Below are positions 50,064 through 62,000 of a stretch of 64,000 nt of DNA, piece by piece; the first letter of the stretch is position 1, and every line of letters begins with the position of its first letter. Source of the stretch: Euryodendron excelsum (Eukaryota; Streptophyta; Magnoliopsida; Ericales; Pentaphylacaceae). The DNA lies in the NCBI GenBank assembly GCA_033060915.1, contig CM065396.1:9687001-9751000 (forward strand). Reading direction: 5' to 3'. Under the pieces are notes generated by a model. It was not told the origin of the DNA. It did not search any database and saw only the letters and a program-made list of their open reading frames with translations. Both the position numbers and the translations under genes were made by a program.

Positions 50064-50263
50064 TGTAAGCACCCTATTTTTTACCGCTCGGCAGTCTACA
50101 CTCCATCCAGACTTGTTTTCAAGTCATTTTGGGCATATTCCAATCGAAACCAATCCTCTAGGTCCAAATTCCGTCTTTCCATCGCTTCGCGGGCCTGTCA
50201 GACACAAATAAAGGCAAAATGACCAAAATGCCCTTCGGGGCATTGTCCTTTCTTATTCCAATT

Positions 50264-50650
50264 CCAGTCCCTCTCTCGAGATAGTTTATTCCTCGAGACG
50301 ATCCGAGTAGCAAAACTACTCACAAAACCGTTAGAGTGGCGGAAACACTCACAAAACCGTTAGAGTAGCGAAAGTACTCACAAAACCGTTAGAGTGGCGA
50401 AAACACTCACAATCCAGGCACGTCTCGTCGGAGATGGTAAGACCCCTTTCCAATCCCACTCTCGAGATAGTTTATTCCTTGAGACGGTTCCAATCCAGGC
50501 ACGTCTCTTCGAAGATGATAAGACCCCTTTCCAATCCCACTCTCAAGACAGTTTATTTCTCGAGACGATTCCAATCTAGGCACGTCTCTTTGGAGACGGT
50601 AAGACCGCTTTCCAATCCCTCTCTCAAGACAGTTTATTCCTTGAGACGTT
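50264..50650 (+). repeat. 81-bp array in the 50064 LTR, about four units
   Basis: Units with CTCGAGATAGTTTATTCC and CGTCTC-type palindromes. The first unit is invaded by hairpin-type repeats (50305-50410), so the two repeat families are interleaved. Confidence 0.8.
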
Positions 50651-50880
50651 CTGAGTAGCAAAACTACTCACAAAACCGTTAGAGTAGCGAAAATACTCAC
50701 AAAGCCGTTAGAGTAGCAAAAATACTCACAAAGCCGTTAGAGTAGCAAAACTACTCACAAAACCGTTAGAGTAGTGGAAATACTCACAAAGCCGTTAGAG
50801 TAGTGGAAATACTCCCAAATCATCAACCCCGTCCGAGTAGCGGAAATACTCACACCGTTAGAGTGGCGGAGACACTCAAA
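50305..50880 (+). repeat. Covarying hairpin array, units of about 29 bp
   Basis: Seventeen-base hairpins such as GAGTAGCAAAACTACTC (50305-50321), GAGTGGCGGAAACACTC (50334-50350) and GAGTAGCGAAAGTACTC (50363-50379), separated by CACAAAACCGTTA-type linkers. In every unit of this stretch that I read, GAGTA pairs with TACTC and GAGTG with CACTC. Confidence 0.9.
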
Positions 50881-51784
50881 ATCAAGGTCAACACTCATGT
50901 CTGTTAGCTCACTTCGGTGAAAAATGACCAGACTACCCTTAGGACCTTTTCCGAGACTTTTCGGTTAAGATGACCATTTTGCCCCTAAGCATCCGAATGC
51001 CCCGGGGACCACACCGGCTCTGGGTATGAAACCGGTAATGTCCCGAGAATACTTTTTATAGTATTCTCAATCTTCCTTTACCTTTCCGGATCATTCCGAG
51101 TTAGTTCCAGCCAACCCAGTACAAAATGACCATTTTGCCCCTGGTGGGCCGGTCTCCCTTTCCGACCACACCGGCTTTGGGTATCAAACCGGTAATGACC
51201 CGAGAATACTTTTTATAGTGTTCTCAACCTCCCCTTACCTTTCCGGATCATTCCGAGTCCGTTCCGGCAAACCTGGTACAAAATAACCTTTTTGCCCCTA
51301 GTGGGCTGGTCTCCTTTTCCAACCACGCCGGCTCTGGGAATCAAACCGGCAACCTCTGGGAACATTCTAAATAATGTTTCCAGATCCCAAGTCTTTTTCC
51401 GGGACAATCCGAGTTCGCCCCGGCAGTTTTCCGGTCCGATTGACCGTTTTGCCCCTAAAGGCCCGGTCAACCTTTCCGACCCACCTAATCCTCACTTTCC
51501 AAGTCAAATACCTTCAGGACACTATTTTAAGTGCTCCTGCTCCTTTCTGGCCTTCCGGGTCATTCCCGGCTCCTTCAAATCATTCCCGAACTTTCCAGAG
51601 TTACTCCTAGTGAAGCCAGGTTAAAAATTGCATGGTAGTCACTAGTACAGGCGCCCAAATCTAGTCAAAGATACGTTGCTTGCCGACCTTTAATTTTTTC
51701 TAATTGGCTGGCGCCACTCCTAGTGGCGCCAGTATAGAATTTGGCCTAGCGCCACTGCAACAGGCGCCAGTTTTGTCCAACCTC

Positions 51785-51792
51785 TATAAATA
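51785..51792 (+). promoter_or_regulatory. TATA box of the 50064 LTR
   Basis: TATAAATA followed by CAGAGCCTCATTCAACGTG, aligned with the other LTR promoters. Confidence 0.75.
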
Positions 51793-54700
51793 CAGAGCCT
51801 CATTCAACGTGAAAGAGGTCTGCAAACTTAACCTAAAAATTCTATATTTCGATATACAGAGCTCGAGCACCTCCAAAACCCTAGCCTCCCTAGGTTTTCC
51901 CAAACCCTAGCCACTATACACAAACCCTAGCCTCCTATACACTCATACACTCTCCCATACACTCATACACTAGCCTTCAACCATCCTTTAAAGACTTGAA
52001 GAGCTGCCATCCAAAGCTTGAAGACAACTCTTGAAAGCTGAAGGTGAAGATCAAGACAAAGACCGAAGACCGAAGACCGAAGATAGCGCAGCGCGCAAAA
52101 TAAAGAAGACATACGGTAGGTTTTCTCTTTAATTTTCTGCACTTCCCCCCTCTCTCTTCTCTCTCCAACCCACTTGGGTTTTCTCTATTTTAATCCCCTA
52201 TCTCTTTCCCCCCCTTTCTTTGCATGCTTGAAACAAGGGAATTCCCGGTCCATGTGTAGGATTGGGCTATTGGAGAGTCATCGTGTCGGGGGCTTTCTTC
52301 TAGTCTAACCAAAGACCACATGGGTCCGGCCCCCTTGATTATGTGGTGAACCCTTGACCTTGTATGTTCACGACCCCAAATTGCATTGTGCATATCATAG
52401 TCTTGCATATTCCCCAAACTATTTTCAAAGTTGTTTTTCAAATCGTTTTCAAACTTGTTTTCAAAATTGCATCAAAATCTCTTTTTCAAAAACTTGTTTT
52501 CAAAACCACAATTCTAGGGCGATTCTAGCCTTTCCATGGCTAGGGTTGCTTTAGGAAAGTGTTATATTAAAAGTGACCTTTCGGTCTATATTTTCAAAAC
52601 CTTGTTTTCAAAACCACTTTCTTAAGGTGGTTCTAGCCCTCTTATGGTTAGAATCGCTTTAGGAAAGTGAGATGTTTTTACCCCTTCCAAAGACTCTCTC
52701 TTCAAAAATCTCTTCCTAAAAATCTCTTTTTCAACACACTTTCCTAAAACTCTCCTCTCCAAAATTGTTTTCAAAAACTCCCTTCCAAAATCTATTTTTC
52801 AAAATTCCCTTTTTCAACTCCTTTCCAAAACTCCTTCTCTTTAAAATCTCTTTCTAAAAACACTCCCTAGATTCACCTTCCTAAAAACTCTCTCCAACAA
52901 CCTTTCTAAAAAACTCCCTTTCCAAATTCACTTTCCAAAAACTCCTCCCTAGGATTCCCCTTCTAGAAAACCTTCGTTTCCAAAAACGCATTTTCTAAAA
53001 GCTTTTTCCTTAGAACCCCCATTAGGAAATCCTAATTTTCTTCCCAAAAAAAACATAGTTTTCAAACTTTGCCCCAAACCTAGGTTTCCAAAACCTCTTG
53101 TTTTCTACAGAAAAAACTATACATGTTTCCAAAACCTATTTTCTACGTCAAAACTATAATTTTCCAAATCTAGGGTTTCTAGAATCTCCTTTCCAAATCC
53201 TTGCCAAATCCTATCTCCTTGCTTAGGAAACTAGATCCCGTCCTCCGTTTTTGAAAATAAAATCCAACCTTTCTCTTTTAGAAACTAAATCCAATTCCTT
53301 CCTAATCCAACTCTTACCTAATTCAAATCCTTCCTAAACTTCTACTTTCCTAAATCTTAAGTTTCCAAAACTTGAACATAAAAATCTTTCCTAAACTTTA
53401 AAACTCAACTTTCAAATCTTTCCTAGTTCAACCCTTTTCCTAATTCTACCCCTTTCCAAAATCTTTTTCAAATCCAAGCTTTCAAATCTTTCCTAAACTC
53501 AAACCTTTCCTAATCTCAAGATTTTCTAAAACTCTAAAACTTTCTAAATTTCAAAATTTTTCCAAATTCAGAACTTTCTAAATTTGAAACCTTCTTAAGT
53601 TAAATCTTTCTAAACCTAAATCTTTCCAAATTCTAAAATTTCCAAAACTTCAAAATCTTTTCAAATCTAAAACTTTTCTAAACTCAAAACTTTCTTAATT
53701 TAAGACTTTCTTAAGTTGAAACTTTCTTAATTCAAACATTTCCTAAATTGAAAACTTTCCTTTTTCAAACCTTTCCTAAAACAAAACTTTCTTAATTTCA
53801 AAACTTTCCAAAATGAAACCTTCCTAAATCGGACCTTTCCTAATTCAAACCTTTCCTAAATCCAATCTTTCTTAAACTCTTGAGTCTTTCCTAAGTCTCG
53901 TCTTTCTTAGGTCTAGGTTTCTTAAACCTTCTCTTTCCAAAACAAGTCCAAATCTATCTTTTCAAATCAAAATCCAATCTCTTCAATTCCAAAATTCTAA
54001 ATTCCAATTTTCAATCCTCTATTCTAACTTCGAATCAAATCCTTTTTCCAATCAAAATCTCTTTCTTCCAATCCAACCTTCTATTTTCAATTAGACCCTT
54101 GTCCGAACTACGACTGACCTGATTCCCCCAAAGGGATACGTAGGCAACCTTCATAGGTGCTGTCACAACACTTTTCAAACTTTCAATTCCACCCTCATGG
54201 GTGCGGTTTCCAAAATCTTTCCAAATTTCAAATTCCAATCAATTTTCAAATTCCAATTTCAAAATTTCTATTTTCAAACTTCTACTTTTAATTTTCAAAC
54301 TTTCCAATTTCAATTCTATTTATTCAAATCTATTTTCAAATCAATTCAATTTCAAATCAATCTCTTTTCAAATCTATTTTTCAATTTTCTTAACTTGCAC
54401 TTGCATATCATGCATCATGTTAGTTTTCAAACATTGTTTTTCTAAAGTAAATAGGGTTGAACCATTAGTTAATTAAAGACTCTCATAGGTGAATCTAGGG
54501 TGGATTGACATGTAGGTACCGAAAGGGCGGGGTAGGGTGATAGCTTAGTGTGTCTTTCCTACACGTAACCAACCTCTGAGTATAGTTTTCCAAACCTTTT
54601 CCAAAAACCCTGAGTGTAGTTTTCGGATTATGCTTAGTTTTTAGGTGACCTAACTCACCTTAATCAAGTTAGGTGGTGACTCCAAACTTTTTCCAAAAGC

Positions 54701-54834
54701 CCTTTATTCAAATCAATTTTCAATTCAAACATAGTCGCACTCATTCTTCTAGAAGGGTAAGTTATAACGAGAGAGTACAATGTTTTTCTCGCTTGTGTGA
54801 GTATTCCTCGAGTGCGAAAAATCTGGGCGCGACA

Positions 54835-56047
54835 TACACATTTTGTTTAAATTTTATTAACTGCTATGCATGAATGTGATGAACAGGATGAATGGGAGTT
54901 GTTAGGCTCTTTCCTCCACTTTTTAAAAAAAATCACACATACACTGTATGTGCACTTGCATTCTGCATACTTGCATTATTACCCTGATATGTCATTTCTA
55001 GTTAGAAAGGGGGAACGGTATATTGGTTGTGGGCAACATGTTGTGTCAGTTTCTTGCCTACGGTCTCTTGATGGTTCCCTCGCTCAGATCACCAACCGGT
55101 CATGGCACCACCTAGGGGAGTAGGCCTAGGTTTGAAGATCCGGGGACCGAGCCTTTTTAGGACGCATTAGTCAACCCTCAACCTCATACTCATATAGACA
55201 CCATGCATAGCCGAACCTCTGCCGGATTTAAGACACGAGCACTGTTTTCAAAATCATGGAGGAAAGGGCGACTGCTCTTACTTTCATTTATTCCTGCTGT
55301 TATAATGCCTGTATTTATACTGTTATAATGCCTGTCTAACTGTTCATGCATGCATGTTTGCTTCAATTGTACCTTATCTCTTTATACTTTTTGCATATTC
55401 ATGTTCATGCATTCAATATCCCATGTCCAGACAAGAGTTCCAAGTAACTCAAGTCACTGCATTCTCATGCATATGATCAACCCATTGAGAGTGACACCAA
55501 CGTCACTCTCCCTTGTATTAAACCTACCCAAACCCTAAGGGTTCCCGCGTAACCCTAAGGACTCATTGCATGCATCTCAATTCATTCCATAAGAGGGGCC
55601 CTAAGAAGACAAGGGGCAATCAATCAACAAGGTTTCTCAGCGACCTCCTCAACATTAAATCCAAGGAAGGCGAATCTGAAGACTCAAGAGTAGTTTAGGT
55701 TTTTCCTTTTGTAAAAGTAAATAGGGGGAAGTCCAAAGGTAAATGTTCCCCCTCCCCTATTAAAATGTATTTCAGATCCTTTGTATCTTAAACTCAAAAT
55801 TTAATGTACTTCTTTATTTTATAAATGAATGCATGAATGGCCAAGGGTTCCTCCCTGACGGTAAGGTGTCTGCATACAGGGGCAAACCCCCTATCTTCAA
55901 AAGTGAGCCAATACATCATGTTTAGTTTCCCTCTTTAAAAAGGGGCACCTTAGAGCATGCATTGCATAAAGACTTGTCAAGGTTAAACACTGACTCTTTC
56001 CTTTTGTTGGTTTTAGGTACCTTCCCTCGTTCCCCAATCTTACAAGC
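54835..56047 (+). mobile_element. E0 leader, second part, with predicted intron 2 (55861-56016)
   Basis: Resumes directly after E1 and its TACAC duplicate. It aligns to 42242-43433 with a deletion of about 40 bp near 55600. A donor GACG|GTAAGG at 55861 and an acceptor TTGGTTTTAG ending at 56016 define a 156-bp intron at the position of the 160-bp one in E1. The first ATG after it is at 56048. Confidence 0.8.
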
Positions 56048-57295
56048 ATGGAATTGCTTACTCTTGATACTTTAACTCAATTACTAGCAGAGACAAGAGG
56101 AGTCAAGCATAAGATGACCGAAATGGAAGGCATGCTTTCCTCACTCTTTTCCTACACAACCAGAGAGCAAGTAGAGTCCTTGCAGGCCCAAACCTATGAC
56201 GGACAAAAATGGATGAAGAAGGAAGATCATGACTATGCCGCCACCATTACTTCCCAACGACCTCCCCGGGTCAAAGGCCTTGCTCGAATGCCTTCCAAAC
56301 CAACCCCTAGCCAAACACAAGGATTATCTGACCTTTCCTTTAGATGTCATCCCGACCATTTTGGCCCTGCTACTGAAAATGGTCCCATTTCGAAGCATAG
56401 AACCCGAAGCTCTTTCAATTGCCGAACCATCAACCCAACTGCGATCTCACCGAAACGTGGTTCCCAATCATCAAAAACATATGCAATACCTCCTTGGACT
56501 AGGTGAACAAGTGGGAAGAAGCGGACATTTACAAAACTCGCGTGCTCACAGACCGCAGTTTATTTTCGCCTCTTATCAGCTGGGTATCTGAAACCTGTAC
56601 CTGCTCGACCCCAGCCCAATCCCCTGCCTCATTACTTCAAATCCGCAGCAAGCTGTAAGTATCATTCGGATAGCCAAGGGCATGATACTGAAGATTGTTT
56701 GACCCTCAAGCATAAGATTCTAGACCTAATAGATAACAAGATCATTGGGGTACGACCAGCAAATCCTTCTCCAAACAGCTTTGCAAACCCTCCACTGGAC
56801 CATGCTGTCAACATCATTACAAAGTTTGGTAACAACAAGGTTTGTTTTGCTGCATGCCAAGAGATATATTACAAGGACGGAAAGGAAATGGAATGCGAAG
56901 ATGCCTGGTCACGATATAACCCCAATGAGATGCCGACCCCTGAAGACAAACTTGCATACGAGTCTGTGAAGAAAATTGATGAGGAACTGTCCAAACCCTG
57001 TAATAAGAATCCCCCATTATGTACACCTGAGGAGCATCGAGCCCCAATTGGAGGCCAGAGCAGAAAACCCTGGGCACGACCTATCGAGCTGGACGAGTAT
57101 GAATTGCCCAAGTGGTTTGTTAGAGAAACTCCGGAGCAAACAAATGAAGGCCAGACAATCAAGAAAGCTGACGATTACATCATCACCGTCAACTCACTTG
57201 GAACTCCGGCAGAAGCATCTACCTATCCTGCCTTAGCTAAAAATCTCAACCGTGGATGGAATGCAGACGAGGGCACAAGCCCAAGACCTTACTAA
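56048..57295 (+). pseudogene. E0 gag, degenerate, with zinc knuckle
   Basis: The frame from ATG 56048 (MELLTLDTLTQLLAETRGVK, possibly helical) ends at a TGA at 56504-56506. The same frame then continues with RLLSAGYLKPVPARPQPNPL and a knuckle CKYHSDSQGHDTEDC (from 56654; CX2HX5HX4C), followed by LTLKHKILDLIDNKI. It ends at 57295. Between 56229 and 56591 another frame is also open, so a frame change in the middle is likely. The length is well short of a complete gag-pro-pol, and protease, RT and integrase are missing after it. Gag packages RNA in this family. Confidence 0.78.
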
Positions 57296-59272
57296 AAATG
57301 GGTTTCTTGCACAAGCGTACAAGAAAGGGGTGGTTTCACCCACTTTCTTTCTATCCCTTTTAGTTATTGTTTTTAAATTAATGCTTACATTTTCTTATTG
57401 CTGAAGAACCTTATGCTTTTCGTAAAAAAATAATAATAATAATCAAATGACAGTCTTTTATTCCATTGCTGTTGTCTTGTCTTCCCTGGGAATAGTGACT
57501 ACTTTCTATGCAAGGGGCATGGTTTGTCTTATGGAATGATCCAACTTGAAGAAATGATAGCATGAGTTAACCACTTGCCAAATGATCAGCCTTCCACAGA
57601 GAAAGAGAGAATAAGGATGAGTGAGGATACTACCCAAAGGCAGCACTTGCAAGACTCTGAGGCTAAGCGATGTGTGGCCAGTTTATCAAAAGGAAGAGGA
57701 GCCATCTTTCATTGCCCCACATATAAAGAATAAATAACTGAATAAATGACTAAATGTGCTCATCTTCCCCTTTGCTTAACCCCTAGTGCCTCGCGAAAAG
57801 CAAAAATTTTCTGTGTTAGCCCTGAACCAAGACTGTCCTCCCCACACTGGGGCAGACAATAGTTGAGAACTCTAGGAGTGGTATCGACCTCTATCATGCT
57901 AGGATAGTGTTGAAAACTCTATGGATCAAGTAATCTAATTCAAAGTGAGGAGAGGCCCTCATTTCATTTCCCATACGGTCAAAAGCAACCCCTTGCTAAA
58001 TCCGTTGAGCCACTTATCCTTCTTAACAAAACCCCAACCTAGGGATCACCACCCACACTGGGTATATTGAACTTCCAAGGAAAAGATTTAAGGGGAAAGG
58101 GTTAAAGAATTGTTCGTTCATAAAAGAAAAGAAAAGAAATAGAAAGAAAAAGCAAAAGAAAGGAGTTGCCAAGGGGCAAGAGGCCAAAAAAAAAAAAAAA
58201 AAAACCTTGATTCTAAAGAAAGGCCTGAAGAAAATTATGAATGAATTATCTTCAAAAGCATATAAGAAGAGCAAATGAGAAGAAAGTTATGTCTATCTCA
58301 AAAAGGTATATAGAAAAGGGTGAAAGAACAAGATTATTTGCACCCTGAGAAGTATATGGTCAAAAGCAAGAGGGAAGTTTAAAGGTGATCCTAGGTTACA
58401 ATGAAACCCAGTAGGTACAATAGGTTTGAACCTTTACCTTTTCTTGCAAAACCCTGAAACCATGGCCTACATTACAACCCTATTAAAGTCCCCTCTGATT
58501 GAAAGCAGATTGCTTGATCTAAATGAGTTAGATACGCTGCCAAAGCTAAAAAAAAAAAAAAAAAAAGGATGCTAATCCTACTGAGAAATGGTTAAGGACA
58601 GTTTGGATCTAAACCCTGCTGAAAAGAACATTGAATTCGAGCCTACATATCCCGTTGTTTCTAAAACCCCATAACCTAGCCTACATTACGGTCCTAAACA
58701 TAGCCTTCTCGGATTGAAATGACTGGCCACTTATCGCTCTGCCAAGGGTCAGGTAAGTTGTTGCTAAGACCCCGAGAGTCGAGAGTCTCAGCCTAATAAC
58801 CCTATACACTAACCCTAAGACAAAAGAGTTGGGGGCGATCAAGAGGTTGAGTAAAGTACGAAATGCTATCATCCGATCGAGGTAAGGTTGAGCTAGAAGG
58901 GAGGCTAAACCCCTGAAGAAGTGGGAGTTACCATTCCCAAGGCTACAAGTCTAACAACACCCTGTGTCATTTTATTAACATATTTCTAACTTGGGCATAT
59001 GTTAAAAAAAAAAAGAAAAATCAGCATGAGCTTTGTATATATAGGACATAACTCCCTGTAGAAATAGAAATCACCAATATCCACTCACGTAATATATATC
59101 TAACATCATCATACATCACATGCCTCTAATCGTATGTATCTGTCTATCTGTGCATCTAAGTATCATAAACATCCATCCTTATACAAAACTAAGCAAAATA
59201 AAACTGTCTAACATCAATACATCTCAGGGACAAGGGGCAAAAGAAGATCAAAGTCTCCACAAGGGGCATGCA
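57296..59272 (+). mobile_element. E0 3' UTR between the gag remnant and the antisense gene
   Basis: No gene is seen. It contains CCCACACTGGGGCAGACA (about 57842) and a second CCCACACTGGG stretch (about 58051), A-runs at about 58185-58204 and 58548-58567, and sequence homologous to element A 29235-29827. The pro-pol region that should precede it has been deleted; the exact joint near 57200-57300 cannot be fixed from this window. Confidence 0.75.
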
Positions 59273-61121
59273 TCACAGGTCAAAATCAATATCATCTGGA
59301 TCAAAATCCCCGAAACCCGGCATCGGAGGAGGAGGATAACTACTCGAAACACCGCCATCCTGCCGGGAAGATAGAACCAAAATTAGCCGTAAGCAAAAGG
59401 AGCTAAGCAACGGCAGAGCAATAAGGAGCAAAGAGAGAATAACTTACCCCCCCCCTACCACCCATCTGAGATAACCGAGCCGTCAGGGAAGCTACCTCGG
59501 CCTGGTATTGGTCCCGCTCCATCTGGTGCCAGTCTCTCTGATCTCTCACAGTAGTAAACTCGGCCTGGGGCACACATCCTCCAGCCCGGCGCCATAGGTC
59601 AACCACCTCCTGGCCAACAGCGTACCCGCCAACAACTACCTCAAACCGGGTGAAGGCACCAACCGAATGAGCCCCAAAGTGCGTAGCATAATCCGTATCT
59701 GGAGGAAGCAAGAACTCGGCACCCGGCTGACGCTCCTGGTAGGGGATAGGCACTCCTGCCTCCAGGGCTCCAAACATATACTCTGGCGGAGCTCCTGCTG
59801 ATCGAAACTCCTCGTGAAACTGCCGCCAATGTCGCTCTCCAAGGTAGGACTCCCAGGTGTCATCATTGAGAAAAGCAACTCTCGATAAGGACAACGGGAC
59901 CAGGTACTGGACTGTCTCATAATAGACTGATCTAATGAAGGGCCGCCAGGTCACATCCCTCGCTTCAATCAACTCTAGGTTAGCCTGGAGCGTCACAAAG
60001 TCAGTAATCTCCGATCGTTGGGCTACCCGGTCACGAGCCCACCTCAAAACACGAGGATAGAGATCATCCTCAACAACTGTAGGGCGACGCACTAGCAGGT
60101 ACTCGTAACTCCACCAGACAAGGAAGGGCCAAAAGCTAGTCATGCTGCCCCAACGAGAAGAAGTCCGAACCCGCATCGATCGAAGAAAGCAGCCAAAAGA
60201 AAAGGACCCCCAGTCCAACTCAAACAAAGCTCCCAGATCGGCTACTATACTCACCAAATGGCATGGCACGAGTGACTTGTTGTTGTTGCAGAAGCAGCTA
60301 AAGATGATGTACAACACAAGTCGCCGTCTCATGATATCCCGCCGGGCAGGCGGTGGCTCAGTAGCAAAAGTACGCTCACCCTGACTAATCCAAGAGACTG
60401 GGAAGGCAGAATGCTCAGGCTGAGGCAAGTTCAACAGCAAACAGGCCTCGTCCCTACTCACCGGGTGCAAAGTGATCTGTCGGCCGACAAAGGAGAGTCC
60501 TGTAATAATCGCCCAATCTAAAGGAGTGGGGCCTAACTCGAAGCCAACAAAATGGAAGGTCCCAGTCTCCTCGAACCACCCCTCAACAAGCGCCAGTACC
60601 AAATGCCGGTTCAGGCGGTTAGCCTGTAATCCTATAAAGGCGCCAAACCCGATCTCTGCCAAGAAGGCGCGGTATGATGGGGTAGCCTGCTGCATGGTCA
60701 CAAAAACCTGATTAACAGCCCCTCGGAAAGCTGTATGTACCCGCGGAGGTGGCAAATGCTGTCTGGAATATACACTAGGATGATAGGCCAGATCCCCGAG
60801 AGGTGGGACATCTGGTATCTGCAAATCTCCCAAGTCAGCATTCGTCTGCCTATGCCTGGAAGAAGCTCTCCCGTAGCCCGTCACCTGGTCCCCAAGGCCC
60901 GGTACCTCCTCCTCGGCATCAACCTCCTCGGCAAAAGCCTGCTCAACCGGAGGAAAAGGGTCGACAAGTAGTCTACTCCCCTGCCCGCTCTGGCTGGATG
61001 AGGATCGTCTGGTGGATCGTCGACTACCTCTAGATCGACTAGAACCGCCAGCAAAATCAGTCCGAGCCGCCTTCCCCGAGCGGTGCCTCCTCTTGGAACC
61101 GTCATCACCTGCATCTGCCAT
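59273..61121 (-). CDS. Antisense plant-mobile-domain protein, two coding exons, intact frame
   Basis: Proposed coding exons are 61121-59448 and 59359-59273 (minus), 586 residues. The intron 59447-59360 (88 bp) has donor GTAAGT and acceptor CCCGGCAG, phase 0. I chose ATG 61121 (MADAGDDGSKRR) because it follows the conserved acceptor and matches the element A copy; an upstream in-frame ATG at 61208 lies in the predicted intron. Residues 8-52 are rich in Arg and Ser. About 150-420 match the plant mobile domain (GWFEETGTFHFVGFELGPTP, LDWAIITGLSFVG, RRLVLYIIFSCF, FLVWWSYEYLLVRRP). A possible helix lies at about 525-553, and exon 2 adds a Pro run and an acidic tail DFDPDDIDFDL. PMD proteins include the MAIN family and transposon-borne forms linked to silencing and genome stability. 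The role here is unknown. Without the splice the frame reads into the intron and stops at 59403. Confidence 0.82.
59360..59447 (-). other. Coding intron of the antisense gene
   Basis: 88 bp, GTAAGTTATT...CTTCCCGGCAG. Element A has a 90-bp intron at the same codon (29071-29160) with GTATGT and TTTACAG. The intron body has diverged while the ends and flanking exon coding are kept. Confidence 0.72.
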
Positions 61122-62000
61122 CTTGAAAAGGTAAGCCAAGGTAAGTGATGTTAATATACCATTCATACAGTTTAAATGACAGTAAAATAAAACAAAAAAA
61201 TAACACAAAATAAATAAAGGATTTTGAATAACAAATCAAAAACCAAATTTTCACGCATCTTGATTTTCCAACTCCAAATCACGTCTCAAGGGTTCTCTGC
61301 CTTTTCCCTTCAAAAATATTTTATTTCTAAAATTTTAACCAACTTTTTCCGTAATTTCTAAAAATTTCGGTAGAGTCCCATTTGAAAGTGGCCCCTACAA
61401 CGCCCATGACATCAACACAAAATATGAAATATGCACCTTCCAACGCCACAATCACATGACAATGGCACCCGTGCACACTTTTCAATTTTTCAAAATTTCC
61501 AAAACTCATGTTTTATTTTTCAAATAAATCAATGGTTTTCAAAAGGATTCCAAAATTCTTCAAAATCACCTCAAATGTTTTCAAAATACTCCTACATTTT
61601 TCCAAATTTCAAACTTTAAAAATTTCATCAATTTCTTGAATTTTTTAATATTTTCTAATTTTCTAAATATTTTTCTATTTTTCAAAAAATAAAAAATTCA
61701 CCGAGTTTTCAAAAAATCACGAAACTTTATACGGTTGTCAAACACATTTTTATAAGACACATTGCACAAAAACATAGCCAGAAAACCCAATACCCATGCC
61801 TGTAGAAACAAATTCCCTAGTCCCGCAGAAAACCCCCTTCTCACATTTACATATAATCACTCAAATTCAATCAAACAACCATCAAAATACAAAAATAACA
61901 TCACCAAAGTGTTCAAAATATATCAAAACATCAATTTCCACTATTTACATGATTCAAACGAAGTTCTACACATCAAAATTAACAAAATTTGAAAACTCAC
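61122..62000 (-). other. Leader intron of the antisense gene
   Basis: Donor AAAAG|GTGAGTTTTC with its first base at 62000. Acceptor TTTTCAAG ends at 61122, directly before the ATG. Length 879 bp, AT-rich. The element A equivalent is 6086-7674. No other coding feature is seen here. Confidence 0.6.

Larger units (their letters stand above)
36797..54834 (+). mobile_element. Element E1: nested Tat/Ogre retrotransposon, defective
   Basis: Bounded by TGTAAGCACC and GGGCGCGACA and flanked by TACAC at 36792-36796 and 54835-54839; the flanks join into a continuous E0 leader. Contents: 5' LTR, PBS, leader, a short remnant before protease, protease with G-patch, RT, RNase H, a second RNase H and integrase. 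The sequence then jumps at about 48754 into a partial LTR (48755-50063) and a further complete LTR (50064-54834). The pol 3' end, 3' UTR, any antisense gene and the PPT are lost. Many stops and two frame breaks make it non-autonomous. Confidence 0.92.
50064..54834 (+). repeat. Second LTR closing element E1
   Basis: It runs from TGTAAGCACCCT to GGGCGCGACA, 4771 bp. It starts inside the partial E1 LTR but ends at the E1 target duplicate TACAC, and it has no duplicate of its own. It holds 81-bp units (50264-50650), hairpins (50305-50880), 157-bp units (50930-51500), palindromes (about 51707-51775), TATA (51785-51792), AATAAA (52099-52104), a GTAGGT donor-like site (52116) and a G-poor tract. About 200 bp are deleted near 54578 relative to the other copies. 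Confidence 0.9.

Noticed and set aside
50305..50880. CRISPR-like regular short repeats
   Set aside because: The repeats carry only short, related linkers rather than unique spacers, lie in a plant LTR, and have no cas genes nearby.
36797..54834. E1 as an intact autonomous element
   Set aside because: The protease lacks its catalytic Asp, the RT is frameshifted, the integrase is mutated and has several stops, and the PPT is missing.
58140..58204. A-run as the poly(A) tail of a retrogene
   Set aside because: No reverse-transcribed gene precedes it and no target duplication is seen; a similar run occurs at 58548.
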